This document shows positions 6,309 to 8,976 of a stretch of 8,976 nucleotides of DNA, piece after piece. The notes beneath the pieces were generated by a model. The model was not told the origin of the DNA, ran no database searches, and saw nothing but the letters and a program-made list of their open reading frames with translations. Source of the stretch: JBELMB01 sp042088665 (lineage in GTDB: Bacteria; Pseudomonadota; Alphaproteobacteria; Rhodobacterales; Rhodobacteraceae); contig JBELMB010000208.1 of NCBI GenBank assembly GCA_042088665.1, forward strand, positions 1 to 8,976. Direction: 5' to 3'. A program made the position numbers and the translations under genes. Each line of letters begins with the position of its first letter. The first letter of the stretch is position 1.

Positions 6309-7195
6309 CCGCCTGCGCCTGCGGGTTTGGCGCTATCCGGTGGCGTGGCCATGTCCGTTCGGGTGAACATGGCGCGATAGGCGCTGGGTGTCTGCCCCAT
6401 GGCGCGTCGGAAACGCTTGGAGAAATAGGACGGATCGAGATGGCCCAGCCGGTAGCCTACTTCTGACACGGGCAATTGCGTGAAGGCGAGCAGGCGGCAG
6501 GCCTCTTCGATCACGCGCTGTTCGATGAAGCTGGCGGCACTTTGTCCCGTGGCGGCGCGGCACAAACGGCTCAGGTGTCCGGTGCTGAGCGACAGCGCGC
6601 GGGCGTATTGCGCGGCTGTCCAGCCCTCGGCCATATGCGTGGTGATCAGTTCTTGCAGGCGGGACAACCGTTGCGACGGAGGGCTGGTCGCATGGCTGTC
6701 CTTCGGGAATTCCGCCAGCAGGGCGAGCACGGATTGTGCCAGCCCGACCACCCGCTGGGCGCGAAAAGCGCTGTGGCCCGTGGCGGCTTCGCGCAAAAGG
6801 GTGACGTGTTGCGACAGTCCGGGCGTGATGCCTCCGCGCAGGGGGGCGGATGGTGCGGCGCGCGTCGCCGATCGTTCCGCGGCCGTTCCCAAACTGGTGG
6901 GAAAGGACACGACCGTGCCTTCCGGGCCGGGATCAAACGTGATGTCATGCACGCAGCGCTCTGGTATATATAGAAAATCCCCTGATGTCAGCAGGTGTCG
7001 AACGCCATCTGTCCGCGCCTCGGCCCGGCCGTGGTCGAGCACGAAAAGCTGCGCCATAAGGTCGTGGCGATGGGGCAGGATGCGCCAGTCATGGGAGGGT
7101 GCGCGGGCGGCGAAATCCTCCACATGCAGCACGTCGGGGAAGGGGCCTTGTTCTCCGTAGAGGCCGAAGGCGGGAATGGCATCTGGGTGGGTCAT
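6299..7195 (-). CDS. pobR: AraC-family transcriptional regulator, PobR-like
   Basis: This 298-residue regulator probably activates pobA in response to 4-hydroxybenzoate. The N-terminal half is a cupin-type effector domain with L-P-H-R-H-D (about residues 40-45) and S-G-D-F-L-Y-I-P. The C-terminal third carries two helix-turn-helix motifs, about residues 192-218 and 243-276. It ends with the AraC signature G-H-L-D-P-S-Y-F-S-K-R-F-R-R then G-Q-T-P-S-A-Y-R. I chose the ATG at 7195 because family proteins typically begin close to I-P-A-F-x-L-Y-G-E. A GTG at 7231 would add 12 residues; neither start has a strong ribosome binding site. The gene is divergent from pobA with a 107-bp shared intergenic region, the usual regulator-target layout. 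The pobR name rests on family resemblance plus location. Its 3' end overlaps the aldo/keto reductase gene by 10 bp. Confidence 0.88.
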   Translation of the reverse strand: MTHPDAIPAFGLYGEQGPFPDVLHVEDFAARAPSHDWRILPHRHDLMAQLFVLDHGRAEARTDGVRHLLTSGDFLYIPERCVHDITFDPGPEGTVVSFPTSLGTAAERSATRAAPSAPLRGGITPGLSQHVTLLREAATGHSAFRAQRVVGLAQSVLALLAEFPKDSHATSPPSQRLSRLQELITTHMAEGWTAAQYARALSLSTGHLSRLCRAATGQSAASFIEQRVIEEACRLLAFTQLPVSEVGYRLGHLDPSYFSKRFRRAMGQTPSAYRAMFTRTDMATPPDSAKPAGAGGQA

Positions 7196-7302
7196 GTTCG
7201 AAAAGTACCAGAAGTCGCCGCCTTCGGCCACTCACGACAGGCCTGTGAACCGCTAGGGTCTTGCGGCGCAAGTTCATGTGCAAAGGCAAAGGAGACGCTC
7301 AG
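7196..7302. promoter_or_regulatory. pobR-pobA divergent promoter region with palindromes
   Basis: These 107 bases must hold the promoters of both genes. ACAGGCCTGT (7237-7246) is a perfect 10-bp palindrome, and CTTGC-GGC-GCAAG (7260-7272) is a second inverted repeat. Either could be part of a regulator site, though AraC-type proteins more often bind direct repeats. CTAGGGT (7253-7259), between them, could be the -10 element of pobA; I see no clear -35, as expected for an activated promoter. AAAGGAG (7288-7294), 8 bases before the ATG at 7303, is the pobA ribosome binding site. Confidence 0.5.
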
Positions 7303-8472
7303 ATGAAGACCGAAGTGGCCATCATTGGCGGGGGGCCGTCGGGTCTGTTGTTGTCGCAACTGTTGAACAAGGCCGGTGTTGCGACTGTCATCCTTGAGCG
7401 TGCCTCGCGACAGCGCGTTTTGTCGCGCATCCGGGCTGGTGTGCTCGAAGCCGGCACGGTCGAGATGCTGCGCGCCGCCGGCGTTGCAGAGCGGCTCGAC
7501 CGCGAGGGACAACCCCATTCGGGGTGCTATCTGACCGACGATGACCTGATGGTGCACATCAATTTCGAAGAGCTGACCGGAACCCCGGTCATGGTCTATG
7601 GCCAGACCGAAGTGACCACGGATCTGTATGCGGCGCAGGGCGCCATGGGCACGGAGATCCTGCACGGGGTCGAGGACGTGGTGCTGAACGATGTGGACAG
7701 CAACAGCCCCTCCGTCAGTTTCATGCACGAGGGCCAGGCGCGCGTCCTGCACTGCGCCTATATCGCGGGCTGTGACGGATTTCACGGCGTCAGCCGTCGG
7801 ACCATCCCCGAAGACCGCCGCCGCGAATTCGAGCGGGTCTATCCCTTTGGCTGGCTGGGGGTTCTGTCGCGTACCCCGCCCGCGCATCACGAACTGATCT
7901 ATGCCAACTCGGGCAATGGTTTTGCGCTCGCCTCCATGCGCAACGCGGTGCTCAGCCGGTACTATGTGCAGGTGCCGCTGACGGATCGGGTCGAGGACTG
8001 GAGCGACCAGCGGTTCTGGGACAAGCTCGCCACCTGTCTGCCAAGCAGCGTCGCCGAGACGCTTGTCACGGGGCCCGCGATCGAAAAATCCATCGCGCCT
8101 TTGCGGTCCTTTGTCAGCGAACCGCTGCGGTGGGGGCGGCTGTTCCTCGTGGGGGATGCGGCGCATATCGTGCCGCCCACCGGGGCAAAGGGGCTGAACC
8201 TTGCGGTCTCTGATGTGCACTACCTGCACGGGGCGCTGATCTCAGCGGTGAAGGCGGGTCGGACCGAAGGCATCGACAGCTACTCGGACCGTGCGCTGAC
8301 CCGGATCTGGAAGGCGATGCGGTTCAGTTGGCAGATGACGACCATGCTGCACCAGTTCGACGGCGAGGACAGCTTTGCCGCGCAGATGCGCAAGGCCACG
8401 CTGCAGCATCTCGCCAGTTCCGAGACCGCGCGCCGGGAATTGGCAGAGAACTACATCGGTCTGCCGTACTGA
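7303..8472 (+). CDS. pobA: 4-hydroxybenzoate 3-monooxygenase (p-hydroxybenzoate hydroxylase)
   Basis: This 389-residue FAD enzyme hydroxylates 4-hydroxybenzoate to protocatechuate using NAD(P)H and O2, feeding the beta-ketoadipate pathway in the cytoplasm. The sequence aligns along its whole length with the well-known Pseudomonas enzyme (394 residues). It has the FAD dinucleotide motif G-G-G-P-S-G (residues 9-14), R-I-R-A-G-V-L-E with Arg42 and Arg44, Y-G-Q-T-E-V-T, and C-D-G-F-H-G. Substrate-site residues are kept: E-L-I-Y-A-N (Tyr200, Pseudomonas Tyr201), S-R-Y-Y-V-Q, P-P-T-G-A-K-G-L-N and the terminal E-N-Y-I-G-L-P-Y (Tyr384, Pseudomonas Tyr385). The flavin motif G-D-A-A-H is also present. 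The ATG at 7303 is chosen because AAAGGAG precedes it and because family members begin M-K-T-x-V-A-I-I-G. The frame is open further upstream, into the promoter. A 20-bp tandem array begins at the stop codon. Confidence 0.97.
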   Translation: MKTEVAIIGGGPSGLLLSQLLNKAGVATVILERASRQRVLSRIRAGVLEAGTVEMLRAAGVAERLDREGQPHSGCYLTDDDLMVHINFEELTGTPVMVYGQTEVTTDLYAAQGAMGTEILHGVEDVVLNDVDSNSPSVSFMHEGQARVLHCAYIAGCDGFHGVSRRTIPEDRRREFERVYPFGWLGVLSRTPPAHHELIYANSGNGFALASMRNAVLSRYYVQVPLTDRVEDWSDQRFWDKLATCLPSSVAETLVTGPAIEKSIAPLRSFVSEPLRWGRLFLVGDAAHIVPPTGAKGLNLAVSDVHYLHGALISAVKAGRTEGIDSYSDRALTRIWKAMRFSWQMTTMLHQFDGEDSFAAQMRKATLQHLASSETARRELAENYIGLPY

Positions 8473-8575
8473 TCAGCGCCGGTGCGGACTGGTTTGCGCT
8501 GGCGCGGTCTGGTTTGCGCTGCTGCGGTCTGGCCTGCGCTGGAGTGGTCTGATCAGCGCTGGAGTGGTCTGCCAC
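8471..8575. repeat. 20-bp tandem repeat array after pobA
   Basis: Five consecutive degenerate 20-bp units start at 8476, 8496, 8516, 8536 and 8556. All begin GCGC(T/C), share a central G-G-(T/A)-C-T at bases 11-15 (GGACT in unit 1), and end in a variable 5-base tail (GGTTT, GGTTT, GGCCT, GATCA, GCCAC). The palindrome CTGATCAG occurs at both ends of the first four units (8469-8476 and 8549-8556), the first copy overlapping the pobA stop. The period is not a multiple of 3 and no sensible protein is encoded. The array is unrelated in sequence to the 64-bp array near the left end. Function is unknown. Confidence 0.88.
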
Positions 8576-8654
8576 GTCCCGACACACTCTGGCGCAGGCG
8601 GGCGTTTGCGCGCAGGATGGGCGCGGATCGGCATGTGACCGCGGGGAGGGACCG

Positions 8655-8976
8655 ATGATCGACTGGGACGATGCTTTTGCCTGTATGGCCCATATCCCGG
8701 GGTCCGACGCCTTGCCGGCCGCCTGGCATGCCGATGCGCAGGCCTATCGCGACAGCCACAGGGTCGAGACGGATCTGCCCTATGGCGACGCCGCGCGCCA
8801 GCGGTTCGATCTGGTCTGGCCCGAAGGGGGCCCGCAGGGCAAGCCGCGGGGGCTGGTGGTCTTTGTGCATGGCGGGTTCTGGATGAAGCTCTCCAAGGAC
8901 GCCTGGACGCAGTATGCCGAGGGTGCACGGGCAGCGGGCTGGGCGGTGGCGCTGCCCAGCTACACGGAAGAGCACA
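8655..8976 (+). CDS. Alpha/beta hydrolase, kynurenine-formamidase/esterase-like, 3'-truncated
   Basis: The frame opens at an ATG with a strong ribosome binding site (GGGGAGGG, 8643-8650) and stays open to the window edge, giving the first 107 residues. Residues 43-55 (Y-G-x-x-x-R-Q-R-F-D-L-V-W) and 67-76 (L-V-V-F-V-H-G-G-F-W) match the start of alpha/beta hydrolases related to arylformamidases and hormone-sensitive-lipase-type esterases. In these families the H-G-G-x-W motif builds the oxyanion hole. K-L-S-K-D follows, as in formamidases. The catalytic serine, acid and histidine lie beyond the window. The family would hydrolyse N-formylkynurenine or small aryl esters and amides. Its place directly downstream of pobA makes an aromatic ester substrate plausible, but the 20-bp repeat array and 182-base gap leave co-transcription uncertain. 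Confidence 0.85.
   Translation, partial: MIDWDDAFACMAHIPGSDALPAAWHADAQAYRDSHRVETDLPYGDAARQRFDLVWPEGGPQGKPRGLVVFVHGGFWMKLSKDAWTQYAEGARAAGWAVALPSYTEEH

Noticed and set aside
7196..7231. GTG start giving PobR 12 extra residues
   Set aside because: The extra residues do not resemble the family N-terminus and no good ribosome binding site precedes the GTG, though it is not excluded.
8592..8611. GCGCA/TGCGC hairpin as a terminator after the 20-bp array
   Set aside because: The stem is only 5 bp with a 10-base loop and no T run follows.

Overview
The window reads as a high-GC alphaproteobacterial chromosome segment, most likely from the Rhodobacteraceae (Roseobacter group). This is inferred from G/C-rich third codon positions, a CcdA-type protein, a short class I fructose-bisphosphate aldolase, a divergent pobR/pobA pair, and AT-rich 'GAGTATTTTTG' palindromic sequence after a stop codon. 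No rRNA, tRNA, CRISPR array, transposase or phage gene was seen. Layout, left to right: (1) The 3' part of a CcdA/DsbD-like membrane thiol-disulfide transporter (to 677). (2) A 64-bp tandem repeat array starting 2 bases after its stop codon, broken by a 100-N assembly gap (798-897). The repeat resumes in exact phase after the gap. (3) A gene-free stretch (about 1046-1359) with nested hairpins and a T6 run. (4) A two-gene operon joined by an ATGA overlap: a membrane-anchored alpha/beta hydrolase (1360-2619) and a soluble cytochrome P450 (2616-4001). (5) A ~98-bp imperfect inverted-repeat element whose left arm carries the P450 stop codon. (6) A LacI-type operator candidate, then class I fructose-bisphosphate aldolase (4236-5132) with a good intrinsic terminator (5170-5199). 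(7) An aldo/keto reductase (5316-6308) convergent with, and overlapping by 10 bp, an AraC-family PobR-like regulator (6299-7195, minus strand). (8) Divergent pobA, 4-hydroxybenzoate 3-monooxygenase (7303-8472), with palindromes in the shared promoter region. (9) A second, unrelated tandem array of five 20-bp units starting at the pobA stop codon. (10) The 5' part of a kynurenine-formamidase-like alpha/beta hydrolase (8655 to the edge). Functionally, pobR-pobA is a recognisable catabolic unit: 4-hydroxybenzoate goes to protocatechuate, the entry to the beta-ketoadipate pathway. The aldolase is central carbon metabolism. The hydrolase-P450 pair is the least characterised part; its substrate cannot be read from sequence and no ferredoxin or ferredoxin reductase lies beside it. 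The genes themselves belong to known families. The unusual material is mainly intergenic: two tandem arrays that each begin at a stop codon, a long inverted repeat and structured non-coding DNA.
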